Source of the DNA: Whalleya microplaca
Lineage: Eukaryota; Ascomycota; Sordariomycetes; Xylariales; Xylariaceae
Direction: 5' to 3'
Length of the DNA: 64,000 bases
NCBI GenBank assembly: GCA_022497155.1
Contig: MU385760.1
Span: 124,001 to 188,000, forward strand
Shown here: piece by piece, positions 24,301 through 36,658 of the stretch
Layout of the letters: each line of letters starts with the position of its first letter
Numbering within the stretch: position 1 is the first letter of the stretch
The notes under the pieces: generated by a model
Databases searched by the model: none
What the model saw: the letters and a program-made list of their open reading frames with translations, nothing else
Told to the model about the DNA's origin: nothing
Translations under genes and position numbers: made by a program

Positions 24301-26881
24301 TTACACACAGACGACAGAGTCGCCCATTGGGTAAACACACTCGTACTCCAAGGTCAACTTAGCCGTGTGTCCAGGATTGACGGTGACATCCCACACGACT
24401 TTACCTCCTTCTTCCATCGCAGCCTCTGCTTTACCCCACGAGTTGTCGTCCAGGGAGTCGATTGCCGACTTGCCCGTAGACACACGGGTACCATCAGCCA
24501 CCAACCCCTTGGGCTGTCGCATCACAACGCGTAGTCGGTCATCTTCGCTGACTGGGACCTGTTCTAAAGCAGTGAGACGTATCGGTTTGCTCTTGGCGCC
24601 TCTGCGTGTGTTAGAGAGCGCCATCGTGCGTGTCACAACGCCACTGTTCTCCTTGATGAAGATGCCCCCAAGACCCGTTTGGCTGCGATGGACCTTGGGC
24701 ATGGGGTAGGAGACCTGAATCGCGGGGTCGACCCCGAGGCTGAGCTTGAAGGCGTCTCCGGGGAGGCAGCGCGGCACCGCTGCCCGTCCGAGAAAGCTGC
24801 CATCCAGTGTCAGGCTCGTGGGCCCCTTCAGCAACGTCAGCTTGCTGCCATTGCGTAGCTTTGCTTGCAAATAGGCCGCCGGCTTATGTTTGGCGACGAC
24901 GGTGTGGCTGAAGATGATGTTTCTGAACGTGACGTGGGCAACACGTTGCTTTGAGACGGTCGAGGAGGGAGGTAGGCATTTCAGACCAGGGAGATCGTAA
25001 GTGGCTGTCAAGCCGTTCTCCTCGAAGGCTGATTCCTGAAATTCTAATTCTGGCATCAACCCGGAAATTCCGTCATCGTTCCATAGTCTGTTTTCTGGGG
25101 GCCTGCTGTTGTCGGTAAAGGCGTCTTGTCTCCCAAAACTACGCTTCGATGGGCCGCTGGAATATCGGTTCCGAGACACATGGCTGTCCAGTTTTTCGGT
25201 AATATTGTTTGACATTGAAAAGGGAGAAAATCTTGCGGCTCTTGATTCGTGACCTACGCCAAACATCTGTTCACGTGGTGGATAGGTATTGCGAACAGCC
25301 TGTTGAGACAAGGCTTTGTGGGCCCATTCCTCCCGGGAATAGACAATGCCGGCGTGCCCGTCAGGGCCGTCCTCGCCAATTAACTCACTCAGGCGGATAT
25401 GCCAGGGTACCAGTGACGGTATGGCATCATCAAGATTGGAAAGATCAGTCTGCGAGGTGGATAGAATAATCTTACAGTTATTCCAAGTTTCGGAAGTCTT
25501 GTTCGTCAAGCGAGCATCAAAACACAGCATTCCCGAGTTGGTTGTAGTAGACAGGACTAGATCATAGCTTGGTGACCAGTGGGCGTGCGTTGTCACGTAG
25601 CTCAGCGCTATATACGATCTCAAGTTAGCAAATATTGTTTTTATATGAATCAGGCAGTCTTGACTTATGTCTCAAAGCCTTGAATCTCAAAACATCTAGA
25701 ATATGCGGGTAAATTTTCCAAGATAAAATGATATGAAATCAAGAACTTCGTAATACGTACTCAGGTTACAAGTAGCAGTTGTAGTGTCATCGCCTGGCAC
25801 AGCCTCAACAGCCTCTTCTGGTGCTGCCTTGGTAACGTCGATGTAACTCGAGATGGAATTGCGACGCGAAGATGTCGGAGTAAAGGTTCCAACTTCCAAG
25901 CTGACCTTGATAATGTAGACCTGTTTGGGCCAGAACGACTCGCGTTCCTTTCTAACGCGAAGTTTCTCATTGGCCTGCTCATCCTTCTCACGCTTCTGTT
26001 TGTCCTTTTCTTTCTTCGTAGCCCTCGTAATCTTTGCTTCGGCCTTATGAGCATTGTTGACTTCCTTGAAAGCTGGCGCTGTCAGGCGCTGCTGTTCTTT
26101 CTTCAATGCAGCGGACTGCTCCCGAAGCTCACGGGACTTGATCTTTTCAGTCACTATAGCCTCCGATATCAGAATTTAGTCTTCCATAGATAGGGTTTCA
26201 AACGATCAAGGGTTCTCGGAGTCTGAATGCGTCCCCGTAGAAAGACCATATGCTTGTAAACAGGGACAGAAAGGTAATGATCAGGATCGGCTGTTACGTA
26301 CTGTAGTCCTCGAACGCCTTCTGTCGTTCAGCCTTATAGGCAGCCATAGCCTTTTCGATGTTGATCTCGCCATTGTGTATAGGATGTTCTGCCAAGGTCT
26401 CCCCGTATAGATCCACAAACTTCAGGCGAGCCTCAGCATTTTGGATAAGTTCTGTGACACGCTCTTGCTCGTCGTCCAGTGCACGGATTTTGTCTGTCAC
26501 TATTCGCAAATCGCTGTTCTCGTTGGTATCATTTCCCTTTTCCTCACGAACGGGGGGCGCATCGGTCTCATCGGAGTCAGAATCGGGATAGACATCTTGA
26601 AATGTCTCACGGTTGGGCAGAAGCTCGACCACCGTATCGCTGATGATAGCGGACCCTGTGCCTTCGATTTTGACGGAGTGTTCGTCCAACGTGGGCGTCA
26701 AACCGAGAATTACGATCTGGTTAGTTCCTGGCTTGAGAGGAACGTCTTTGATGTCTCGTATGACCTGAGCACGAGAGGGAAACAAGGTGACTGACCGAGT
26801 GCCTAGGTCACGTATGTGGTATTCTTTCTTGTGATAAGCTTCCGGGCTTGTAAGTTGCGACGCATGATCCTCAGACCCCAT
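24301..26881 (-). CDS. DUF4140/DUF4139 domain protein (mucoidy-inhibitor-like), function unknown
   Basis: Exons 26881-26302, 26153-25761 and 25607-24301 give 759 residues with both junctions in frame (DY/MTEKIK, CNL/TLSYVTTHAHW). The N-terminal block (VTLFPSRAQVIRDI ... GTNQIVILGL) is the DUF4140 signature. The middle is a charged coiled coil rich in Lys/Glu. The C-terminal half (SYVTTHAHWSPSYDLVL ... NKTSETWNNCKIILST ... ending with a beta-rich EYECVYP tail) is DUF4139. The family occurs in bacteria and fungi; its biochemical role is not established. I place the start at MGSEDHAS, because the upstream extension of the frame lacks similarity to the family start. Introns are 148 and 153 nt, longer than the usual 50-80 nt. 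Confidence 0.85.
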
Positions 26882-29581
26882 AGTGACGGTGATAGGATTC
26901 GTAGATAGTTTCAGGTGTGGATGTGTATGGATGAGAATAGGGAGATGAGATGGGATGGTGTTGAAGGGGCTGCGTGGGCTGTTAAATACCAAGTGCTTCC
27001 TTGACCTGCTTCCATGTGGGTTACAAGGAATCCCCAAGGTAGTAAGGCACCGACTAGAAACCCTCACCATAGCAATTCTAGGCCACTACGGCCAGAGCTA
27101 TAAAGAAAGAGGTAAGTATACTGTCATCACTGCTAGAGCTGCCTTTATTCGTCATCTTTATTTCCCGCATAGTCTGGGGCGTGCAGAAATGCAACATTCT
27201 GCAGCTCGCATATCAATCCAAAAAGGACTGGCGCGTAGCATACAAAGCGGTCTGTTTGTTGGCGAGAGGCTTTCGTGGGTTTGAATCAATTACAGCCCTA
27301 GCCCAGCAAGCAGCAAGAGCGTCTCTGTCTCATGTAGAGAAGCCATAGTCGCAGTCTAAGCATTCATTACTCGGGAGAGCAAAGGCGCTTGCAAAGTTGG
27401 CCAAAAGCCTTGAACCGGCTAGAGGTTGACAAAGTAATCTGTTGAGCTCCCACACACTAGGTCAAGTTTAGGTCACCTTCCCTTAAGTGAATGATGGGGA
27501 ATAACGAAGACTTAGAAACTTGAACAGCATTAGAAAAACCTCATTAGGCACCTTAATCCCAATTCTCATAACGATTATAGGGTATGAAGCTGAACAGCGC
27601 ACCTAACAGTGTTCCCCAGTTATGACTTTGGGCTGCCATTGCTCTTCCATAACCAGCTGTATGATGTATCCCCTGCGCCTGCTATGCCGCTAAATTAATG
27701 CTAATATAATCGCGAAAAGGTATTTGAAGTATCGAGTCGCTTTTAGTAGATGTTGTCCTGAAGGTATTCTGAGTATAAGACCTTCGCCATTGTAATATAA
27801 GCTGTGTCACCAATTAGTCTCCGTTGACTTCTCGATGTCCAACAACTACTTAGTGATTTCAGGGTTAAGAAAACACGGTTTATTTATAACAAAGTTCCCC
27901 TTAAGGCTTACCCCGGTCAGGGGTAATAGAAGCCATCTAGATATTGTTGTGTCCTTCTATTAATAGCAGTGGTAATTGTTTGGCCCTACAGGATAGAATG
28001 TCTTACGATGTCAAGAAGGTTGCGTGACTCACAGCTGAAGCAGCTAATATATTCATCTACCAGTCACGAGAATAGAGACAGACAGACACATTTAAGCATT
28101 GCCTCATGTTTGGAGGCTACACACTGCTCAGATATGCATGAATACCTGGAATTCAGGATGAACGGATGCTAGCGACTATGAAGAGGGTTTTAGGTAACAA
28201 CATTGAAATACCGAGACAAATTAAGAGTATATTTTCAGTCCCAAAAGGCTTAAACTCCATCACCATGAAATTTACCAACCCCATATGATGGTATCTTCTA
28301 AGCCTGGGCATTTGGATAGCCCTCTGAATCTGGGGGCTGCTAGTCTCGTTTGGACATTTTCCTGGAATCTTGATCTGACCCTGAACCAGTGGTTGTTTCC
28401 TGATCATGTTATGACTACTGACAATATTACTTACAGGCAATATTTTACCATCTTCATAGTCAAGCATACATCAAAGTAACTTATCGACACAAAACAATTA
28501 TACACCAGCCAGAGTCTAGGCACAAAAGGCGCCACTGTCATAACTGATTTAGTGCAGCGAGTTACAAATACTCTCTACGACTTATTGAACAGCCTGAATA
28601 TCTACCGTACCACTAATGTGCTATTGTATTCTTTAGAGCGGGCCCGGGATTTGTTGCGCAAAAACGGCGGTGCTACTCTCGGCGTACTCCGAGATTCTTT
28701 ACCGAGGATTGGGTGACTTTCAACATAAGAATTACCTAACCTAGGCCCTAATTGCAGCGATAAAGTGCTCGCTAGCCAACCTATTGGTTTGCTACGAGCT
28801 TGTCTCCTGCAGATACGAAGTCGTCAGCGCAGGCCCAAAATGCTTCGGCTACTGGAAGCTTCTCAGGTTAATATATACCATAACGTATGGAAATCTTTTG
28901 AAGACCCCGTGACTCCACATCTCTAACTAAAAGTCGCGGCAATAGAGAAACTCGCCCAAGGTATTTGAATCGCTTTCCGCGGATAATTAGCTCTAGGTGA
29001 CGCTCTAGGCTAGCCGCTGGATTTTCGTCTTTTGTCCATCTCATATGCCATTAGGGGTTGAGTTTACGTCAAGTATTTTATATAGCAGTTTAGTTTTAGG
29101 TAGTTTAAGAATGTGTCTATGAAAGAGTGTTACCGGGTACTTATCTGTACCGTGTTCCCGGTGGCGTCATAGAGGATGCCGACCCCAACCTACCCTGCAG
29201 TTGGAGCCGTTTGTGTCCTACTTGTAATGTCCTACCCCGCGGCGTCAGCCAGGGTCATCCATCACGTTTCCTCATACACATAATAGACATTCTCTATACT
29301 ACGCGAAATCTAGTGTAGAATTTGCTCTACGCGGGTGACACAGCGGTTGATTATATAACGGTCCACTGAAACATCTAACTTGTATTAAACCTCAAACTAA
29401 CCTAGACCGCGCTGTATATACTATTCCATCTGGCGGGACGGTCCGCCCCAGCCCGTCTTCCCACACTCTCGCGGAGGACGCAGATGAGCACCGTAAGGCG
29501 AATGACCATATAGCACTGTTTTTGGTTGAACCTAATCCCAATATCAGTGACCTAGGCTACACATAGATCAAGTCGCCCATC
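26882..29581. other. 2.7-kb intergenic region without recognised gene
   Basis: Short open frames only, none with a domain or consistent splicing. The AT content rises between about 27.4 and 28.6 kb, as expected for old, decayed sequence, but no transposon coding fragment can be read. Confidence 0.45.
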
Positions 29582-30413
29582 ATGTCAATGGAATATCAGC
29601 CCGCGCCAACTCCATCATATCCAGCTCCACCAGCTGCGCCGTCCGCGCCGGCGGCTCCCGTCCTGGCATCCGCTCCGTCGGAACTGGAACGCCCGGTCGC
29701 GAACCCTTTCGCCGGGACCGACATCAAGTCAATCAAGATGGCGTGCGAGTACTCTCTACACGAATACATAACCTTACAGAAGCGGCGCCGGTTCGATGAC
29801 CCCGCCGGTGAGAATCGGCTTAGACGACAGAATGGCATCGTCGCAAGCGACCTACGGACTTTACGAAAGGAAGTCTCAGCCTTGGTCAAGGCATCTGAGA
29901 CACATCGATGGCGCCGGTGGCTATTGGGTGGTATTGTGTGAGTTCTCTGATCTACATAGATTACCGCTAGCTTATTTTCTCTTCTGTCTCTATCCCTTGA
30001 TTTCAGTCACCTATGTAAATTCCTAGTCTTCCACCAAGTACATGTTTCTGTCTAGGTATGACAGTCACTTATCTTTGCCCAGTGCATCGTTTGTCCCCGG
30101 TGTCCGCAGGATCTTCCGGCGGTCGTCTAAGGACAAGGAGTCCAATGACACCGAATATGCTTTCACCCGGAGCAAATCGCTGATCGCTCGGATCCTTGAT
30201 TCGGTACACGGGAAGGGCCGGCTTGCTTCGGTAGCCTTCTTCGTGCTGGCTATATTGTATGTCTTCTCGAACGAGGTAACGTTGCGTGTGGCCAAGACCG
30301 TCTCCAGGCGGCTAAAGCGACTGACGGCCAAGATTGAGAGAGGCGACGAAGATGTAGGGGAAGAAGACGTCAGGATCTTGAATGGCTGGCGTTGGCGGGT
30401 GCTATTGTGGTAG
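29582..30413 (+). CDS. Small fungal protein with predicted membrane segment, function unknown
   Basis: Two exons, 29582-29937 and 30083-30413, give 228 residues. The N-terminus is Pro/Ala-rich, followed by a conserved-looking helical block (GTDIKSIKMACEYSLHEYITLQKRR ... LRTLRKEVSALVKASE, shown here only in part) with coiled-coil character. One hydrophobic segment (about LASVAFFVLAILYVF) lies in the C-terminal third, followed by a basic-acidic helix and the end GWRWRVLLW. Three acceptors downstream of the GTGAGT donor keep the frame (after 30056-30058, at 30082 and after the CGCAG near 30109). I chose 30082 because it joins GGIV directly to ASFVPGVRRIFRR without an odd insertion. No known catalytic motif is present. 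Confidence 0.7.
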
Positions 30414-31800
30414 TCATCTGGATTCGGAAGGCTAAGATGTTGGGGTTCAACCTGTGAGAACATACAATGTCTGGGGGGAGGGGTTTGTGTACTTCTTATG
30501 TGCCTACGAAGATAAATATGTCATACACCATACACCCCCTAACCCCATATGTGCTATTGGAGAGGTACTATGTCTGAAGAACTACATATCGCGTTATTCT
30601 ATAGCCACCTCATAAGTACAGCACGCTATTAAATATACTATTCAAAAGAAGCAATATTCTTTAGCATCCAGTCAACCGGGTACAGACTCGGATGGGCTTC
30701 TCTCCTTCTGATTATTGCCCTTGCCCTCTTCCTCGTGTCACAGGGTATATGAGGCGCTGTTACGGTTTACTGACTTCGTAATAGCGACGTATCAGTCACG
30801 TTTCCATCCCCGGTGTTTGTTCTAAAAACAAGTCTCAGGGATGTCATTGAATGCTTAAGTACAGCCCATCTCTACCCAATGCAATCATGATCATCTTTTC
30901 AGCTTCATTTGTAGTATTCTTGGTTCGTAGGCGTGACTTCGACAGGCGAAAATCGTGACCTTTATAAGACATCGATTAATGCTCTGTATATGCCAGCCTC
31001 AACTAATCTAGTTACTGTATTTTGTCTGTAGTTTCCCAGATGTAGGTAGTTACGCATGCATGAGATTAGTTGGTAGTAAGGAAATCTGACATCCCAACTC
31101 ATCGCGAACAAGGTGTTTCATTCCAGAACCTTAAAAGAGCACAGAGTCTCCTGTCTGCCGTAACAACTTCTTACAAAATCATTCATTATAGGGATAGCTG
31201 TTAGTCATCCCTGTTAGTCATCCCTGTTAATATGGAGCTTGGGTAAATAGCCGTTCCGAGTGCTCTGTATTTAATAGGATATCCTCGCATATTGGGAGAA
31301 GATCACTTAGACAGTTACAACACTCAAATGAAAATTGCACACGTAATAACTGTGATAAAATCGTGTAACTTATGAATTTTTACCGTCAGTTGAGATACGC
31401 CCTATCGGGCTGAGGGTGGTACGGACCTATGTATGGCCGACCGCCTATACATGTATATGCAAGGTGCCCGCCACCTTCCAATAGCTTCATCTTGCACTCA
31501 CTAATCGAGTCACCATACTCCTCGTTACTTTGCCCCATATTGGTATCATCATCATGTCTTGATAAATATCAAGTAATCCGCTGTCTGTTAGTCCCAGCTG
31601 ATCTGTGCAGGTACCCAGAGAGACCAGGCTCACCGAGCCACGACAGACTTATGTACCATCTTTGTGGCTCCTACAAACCAATACACGGGAGCATCTAGTT
31701 AGTGATAGACTTTACACCTGTTTTTATTAAATCTGCGAGACGGGGCTTGCAGACCACCAGTTTGCTTACATCTATACAGGGCGTTGGTGAAGAGGGCGAG

Positions 31801-32255
31801 ACGGTTATTCCCACGGTGAAAATGGTTATTTCCACGGTGGTTGGTGCACTCTGACCTAAATATAACAAAATAGAAGATATACCTACCCCGCGGTACCATC
31901 TCTCTAGCAAATAGATGTAGCATTTCTAACTTCACATAGCCGTTTAAGGTGCTGCCGACCTCTTCAACAACAACTAATAGCTAAGCCTCAATTCTTTTGA
32001 AAATACAATAATATTCAAGCGCGCGTTGCCTTACATAATCACATAATAATCTCGATGAATCGGTGTTCGCAAAAAATTGTATTATAAGTTCGGCTATTGA
32101 TAGCTTCAGGAATAGACGTTGGTTGCAATTGAGACTAATAGGATTTCAAAAGAAAAGGTACTTGCAATTACTAGCAAGAAGTACTGTATGAAGAGGTATC
32201 CACTCTAAGCTACGACCAAGGTGGAAATAACCATTTTCACCGTGGGAATAACCGT
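31801..32255. mobile_element. MITE-like element with perfect 35-bp terminal inverted repeats
   Basis: The 35 bases at 31801-31835 are the exact reverse complement of 32221-32255. Each arm is itself an imperfect tandem of GGTTATTYCCACGGTG. The 385-bp interior has no open frame and is AT-rich. Flanking the element, a 14-nt direct repeat (GTGAAGAGGGcGAG at 31787-31800, GTGAAGAGGGaGAG at 32260-32273, 13/14 identical) could be a target-site duplication, although the right copy starts four bases after the arm. This is consistent with a non-autonomous DNA transposon; the superfamily is not identifiable. Confidence 0.5.
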
Positions 32256-33318
32256 TTCGTGAAGAGGGAGAGGGGGTGGGAAGATTAACACAAGAATGTG
32301 TGACCAGACAACTCGGGTTATACCAAGAGCTGGTACCAATTACCCGCAATGTAGATGATGAAGTATTGTGTGATGCCCGAGGATGGTATCCAGTATTTAT
32401 TGTACAAAACGGGGCCTGTGGTAGTCATACACAGCAGTGTTTCATAGTTAATGGTACATTTATGTCTCTTATAGGCTAAAGTATAATATCCTGTCTGAGT
32501 TTCTTATATACCCCCTCTGTATGCTTTATTACGTCAGTATGCCCAAAGGTGAGGTGTGAAGCCAAAGACTTCAATTCGACACATTCTGTGTAGTTTCAAC
32601 CCTTATTTACAATTCTCTAGTGACTCTGGGAGATACTGGGCTAAATCATCAACAGCTACTTCTTAGGACATGGTTTTCAAAACTCTTCCCGATACCTGAA
32701 TCGATTTAAGTCCATCCATCGCAGTTTAGACGAGCTATGTCTTTGTGGGTTTGATCATGGCTGAGTCGGCAGCTTTGTGGCTGATCAAGTAGTTTGGCAC
32801 TTCATGAGTATAGTAGCAAAATCCTCAACATATATAATATCGGTAAATATGTTGGGAAAGAAGTTTTCAACAAGTGATTATAATGATGACGAAGAGGTAA
32901 AAGCAATAATAAATGCAACGGCAGCCTTAGCATAATAGGCATCCAATATCTAGATGTACCCTCGGTCACATGAGAAATTGCTACAACCTTACAGATTTTG
33001 GTCACATTTGTTGTCTTTGGAAGCGGGTTCTGCCACATGATGCGTTTGCAACTTAGGGTTATGGGACGAATGCATGTGCAAACTAGCATGTGGTTATTGC
33101 CGATTGCCCTGTAGCCCATTTGTTATCTATGGTATGTCCAAAAGATGCACATCCTGTAAGATGGCAACACAGGCTGCTCAACGTGGATTAAAATCTGGAT
33201 AGGCAAATAACAAGCACATCAAATATACAAGGTCAGCCTCCAATGGCGCGTGCCCTATTAGATATACGATGAACGATATGGTAGTCAACTGTGTCACTTT
33301 TAGTCTTAGCAATTCAGA

Positions 33319-33615
33319 TGACAACTAGAGGCTGGGTGACGAGGATTGCATCTCCTGCTTCCGTAGCTACTGACAAGGCCTTGTACGCAAGGGAACCAGC
33401 CCTACGGTTGGGGGGGGGGGGGGGGGACCCCCGGGCGGGCCGGGCCAGAGCGCCGGGTAGACGCGGAGGCGAGGCAGCTAAGNNNNNNNNNNAAACGTTT
33501 CACATTTATTATTTTCAATTAAGCTGACAACTTTTGGGTGGGTGACGTGGTTTGCATCTCCTGCTTCCGTTTCTACTGACAAGGCCTTGTACGCACGGGA
33601 ACCCGCCCCACGGTT
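33319..33615. other. Assembly gap with duplicated flank and homopolymer tracts
   Basis: Ten Ns (33483-33492) mark a gap. About 91 bases before it (33319-33409) recur after it (33524-33615) with roughly ten differences. The first copy ends in 17 Gs and then an atypical GC-rich tail; the second ends in 21 Cs. The two contig ends appear to represent one locus read twice at a hard homopolymer, so the true length here is uncertain and the duplication may not exist. Confidence 0.75.
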
Positions 33616-33968
33616 CCCCCCCCCCCCCCCCCCCCCTTAGGTTATTCAACACGCTGTCTGTAGTCAGTGCTTCGATATCTAGACTGGCCAGTGTTTTTTC
33701 TATTGTACTATGTCTCTTTTCGATCAACCGGTGTTCTATTCCATTGGATGAATCTGCATCAGGTGCGAATTCATATGATTCACACAAGCATCTAAGCAGG
33801 TTGAATCATACACGTTCTCTCTGCCTGTTTGAGACTTATATTTGTATTACTTTGCGGTTTTCTTTATGTCCCTAATTCTCTTTTCATTCCTGCAGAAGCT
33901 AACAGTATCAGGAACTTGTAAGACTCTATCCATTTCAACATTATTGAGATATATCTGTCACAGCTGCG

Positions 33969-36212
33969 ATGTGTATGCGCGGCTGCGTCCAGGCCATCAA
34001 GGCTTTATTTTGCCTAGGGACTGAGCCTAATTCTTCATGTAACCAACAAGGTGCTAGGGTATCGACACCCACGAACATGATACACGAGCCCAGGGTTGAT
34101 CGTGGCCAGGGTTCCAGGCCAGGTCCAGAGGATACAACACCTGAAATCGTAATTACAGCACCGCCTGGAGGAAAAGGGCCAGATGGCGAAGCTGCTTCGT
34201 GCCAGGGGCCGAGTAGCATGGATGCAACACCTGTTAAATCCGACTCGCCTTCCAGCTTAATGAACACCTCTTCCACGATAGCTACTACCCAACAGAAACC
34301 ATCGGCTGAGCAGGAGGGCGAGGACACCGTCACAGCCAGTCCCGAGCATACCGGTGTTGGCGAGCAGCCTCGTATTTTTAGAAATGATTTCCACCGTATG
34401 CCTCCTGTCCGAACTCGCAAATCAAGGTTTATTGAGCATTTTGAGGAACCCGCAGTATCAGCTCATGCTACTAGCGCGTCGGTAGAATCCTCACAATCGC
34501 AACAATCCAACCAGGATGAGGAGGTGGTAGCGCAGGAAGTCAGGAAAGGTTGTACAAGCAGCTCTTCCACTGGTCGAACGCCTTCGATTCGACAAGATGG
34601 CCCCCCTAATGAAGTCCTTTTTCAATGTCCCGAGAACCAGCCTTTTGATTGCGAAGCTTTCTGGTATCGACTGTCTGACATTCCCGATTTTCTAATATGC
34701 TCCCGCTGTTACACTGACCACATCGAGTGCACGGCTTTATCAAAGATGTTTCTCAGGTTCCGTCAACGGAGCGGCGTGCCTTCAAACTGCCACTTCTGGG
34801 TACCTCGAATTACTCGGCTGCTCTGGCCGAAAGCCGTTGAAACCGACGATATAAGTGAACTTCGGGCGTTCATGACACGCCGTACTCAGATCAGAGATTG
34901 CGACGAGCATTTGAGGGTGGGCTTAGCGGAGAAGTGGTACTCAATTTCACTTTCTCAGACTGACCGGCTCTTCTCCTGCGAGGCATGCTACGAGGATACG
35001 ATACTTAGTTCTCATATGGGCGAGCGATTAGTCCAGAGCGAGGAATGCCGAGATGATAACGGCCCAAAGATATGCCATATTGCTCTCCCGTGTATCACTA
35101 AAGTACTTCCGCAGTGTGCTAACTCCATAGATTGGTTCGACTTCGTCTTGATGGCCAGGCGCCGTATCAAGAGCGAAAAGAATGTGGAGAAGAGCAACTG
35201 GTACCGTCCACGGCATCAAATCGAACGACTTCATGTGTGTGAGGTCTGCTTCTTAGATAAAATTACCACGACCCCGTACAAGAGTGAATTTGAACTAGTT
35301 GATGGCAAGGAGATTAAATTACCGTCTGGAGGGTACAACTGCTGTTCCTTGTCCCTGTGCCCAATATCCGTGGCCTGGGAAAATGCCGTTACTAGAGGCG
35401 ACTATGGGGTATTCTGGAACGCGGCAAACACTATCCTGAAAAGTCCGCCTTGTGAGCCTGAAGGTATCACGGACGGAGCATGGTACACGATCCAAGGGGG
35501 CAATGTCGACTTGAATATATGCCAGGCGTGTTACGCTGGCATCATATCTCCGTTTGGAATGGACCAATTCTTTGAGCTAGGTCAACGCGACAACGGCACA
35601 AAAATCTTATGTGACTTGAACCTAGCAGCGCCACGATTCCCCATGTTCGCTCGAAAGCTCTCCCAAGCAGTGAACTTAGGGGACTTCCGTATATTCAGCG
35701 ACCATGTCCGGAGATTGACTGGTGTCCCAGTATGCCCAAGACGAGAAGCTCTACGAGACGCGACCTGGTATGCTATTGGCGAATGTCCCGTTTGCCCCGA
35801 GTGCTACGTCGGTGTCGTGGCCCACACAGGCCTTGGCCAGCGGCTTTCAATATCTAAACTCGACATTTCATGTTCTACATTATGCAGCATGTACTCTCTT
35901 TCGATGCGGCGGAAGTGGAGCGAGGCTTGTGCAAGTAACAACGTCAATCATTTCATTGCAGCTGCCCGGCATCGTGCACAGATATATTTTGAGACGGTCC
36001 CGGTCATTGATCGTATTAAGCAGACAAAGGCACACCTTATGGCCGATGCAGTCAACGATGGCGACTCGGAAGTAGGATGGCATCAGACTGAGGACGGCGC
36101 AGAAAGCGCAAGACTTACAGACAGCATGAACAAGAAGACTGAAGAGGCACAGCGGAAGGATGACTGGCTGTTAATAGAACTGCTGGAGAAGAGATGGTCG
36201 GAGGTAGAATAG
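33969..36212 (+). CDS. Fungal protein with five WY...C-x2-C-Y/F repeats, function unknown
   Basis: One uninterrupted frame of 747 residues. Residues 30-210 are low-complexity (Ser/Thr/Pro/Glu). The rest is five degenerate repeats about 90 residues apart, each starting with Trp-Tyr and followed 7-12 residues later by a C-x2-C-[YF] pair: WY232/C244-C247, WY323/C337-C340, WY411/C424-C427, WY505/C518-C521, WY600/C609-C612. Each repeat also has one or more further Cys about 20-40 residues downstream, so a zinc-stabilised fold is conceivable, but His or Cys ligands cannot be assigned. The first 25 residues are Cys-rich (MCMRGCVQAIKALFC) and might be lipidated. I do not recognise a named family. An upstream 5' exon is possible, so the start is the least certain point. 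Confidence 0.75.
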   Translation: MCMRGCVQAIKALFCLGTEPNSSCNQQGARVSTPTNMIHEPRVDRGQGSRPGPEDTTPEIVITAPPGGKGPDGEAASCQGPSSMDATPVKSDSPSSLMNTSSTIATTQQKPSAEQEGEDTVTASPEHTGVGEQPRIFRNDFHRMPPVRTRKSRFIEHFEEPAVSAHATSASVESSQSQQSNQDEEVVAQEVRKGCTSSSSTGRTPSIRQDGPPNEVLFQCPENQPFDCEAFWYRLSDIPDFLICSRCYTDHIECTALSKMFLRFRQRSGVPSNCHFWVPRITRLLWPKAVETDDISELRAFMTRRTQIRDCDEHLRVGLAEKWYSISLSQTDRLFSCEACYEDTILSSHMGERLVQSEECRDDNGPKICHIALPCITKVLPQCANSIDWFDFVLMARRRIKSEKNVEKSNWYRPRHQIERLHVCEVCFLDKITTTPYKSEFELVDGKEIKLPSGGYNCCSLSLCPISVAWENAVTRGDYGVFWNAANTILKSPPCEPEGITDGAWYTIQGGNVDLNICQACYAGIISPFGMDQFFELGQRDNGTKILCDLNLAAPRFPMFARKLSQAVNLGDFRIFSDHVRRLTGVPVCPRREALRDATWYAIGECPVCPECYVGVVAHTGLGQRLSISKLDISCSTLCSMYSLSMRRKWSEACASNNVNHFIAAARHRAQIYFETVPVIDRIKQTKAHLMADAVNDGDSEVGWHQTEDGAESARLTDSMNKKTEEAQRKDDWLLIELLEKRWSEVE

Positions 36213-36658
36213 TAGAATAGTCCTTGTTACAGTTGATAGTTTTGATATTATCCTAATACAACGTACTGTTTAAGGCAACACGAACTAAACAAACTGAACC
36301 TTGTATAAAGTCGTATACTTTGTACATATAAAGTCAAGAGAAACCTAATAATAAGTAATTAGTACCTAGGTACGGTTTACAGTTCCGTACCTCTTATTTA
36401 GGGGTGTACTTACGACACAGCCACAACACCCCTACCAGCCACGATGTATCACACCAGCCACATTAGCACCAGCCACACTAACACCACTAACACCAGGGTA
36501 GGGAACACATACGTCGCTCCCAAACTTTCACGTCATGATAACTGTTTCTACACGTCTTACACCCGTACATGTATGTACATATATGTATGCATTTGATGCC
36601 TGCGTATTTTAGGTAAAGCTGCCTCTACATACGAGTGGGAGTGGACAATCCATCCATC
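36213..36658. promoter_or_regulatory. Intergenic/promoter region of the XAP5 gene
   Basis: Contains short direct repeats around ACCAGCCAC/ACACCA (36420-36495) and TACATGTATGTACATATATGTATG-like words close to the gene. No gene is visible. Confidence 0.4.

Larger units (their letters stand above)
30414..33968. other. 3.5-kb intergenic region holding an inverted-repeat element and an assembly gap
   Basis: No gene is recognised. Near 31196-31232 a 13-nt word (CTGTTAGTCATCC) is repeated in tandem. A 455-bp inverted-repeat-bounded element lies at 31801-32255 and a gap of ten Ns at 33483-33492, both listed separately. Sequence just before 33969 may include a 5' leader intron of the next gene (CTGCAG acceptor near 33897). 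Confidence 0.5.
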
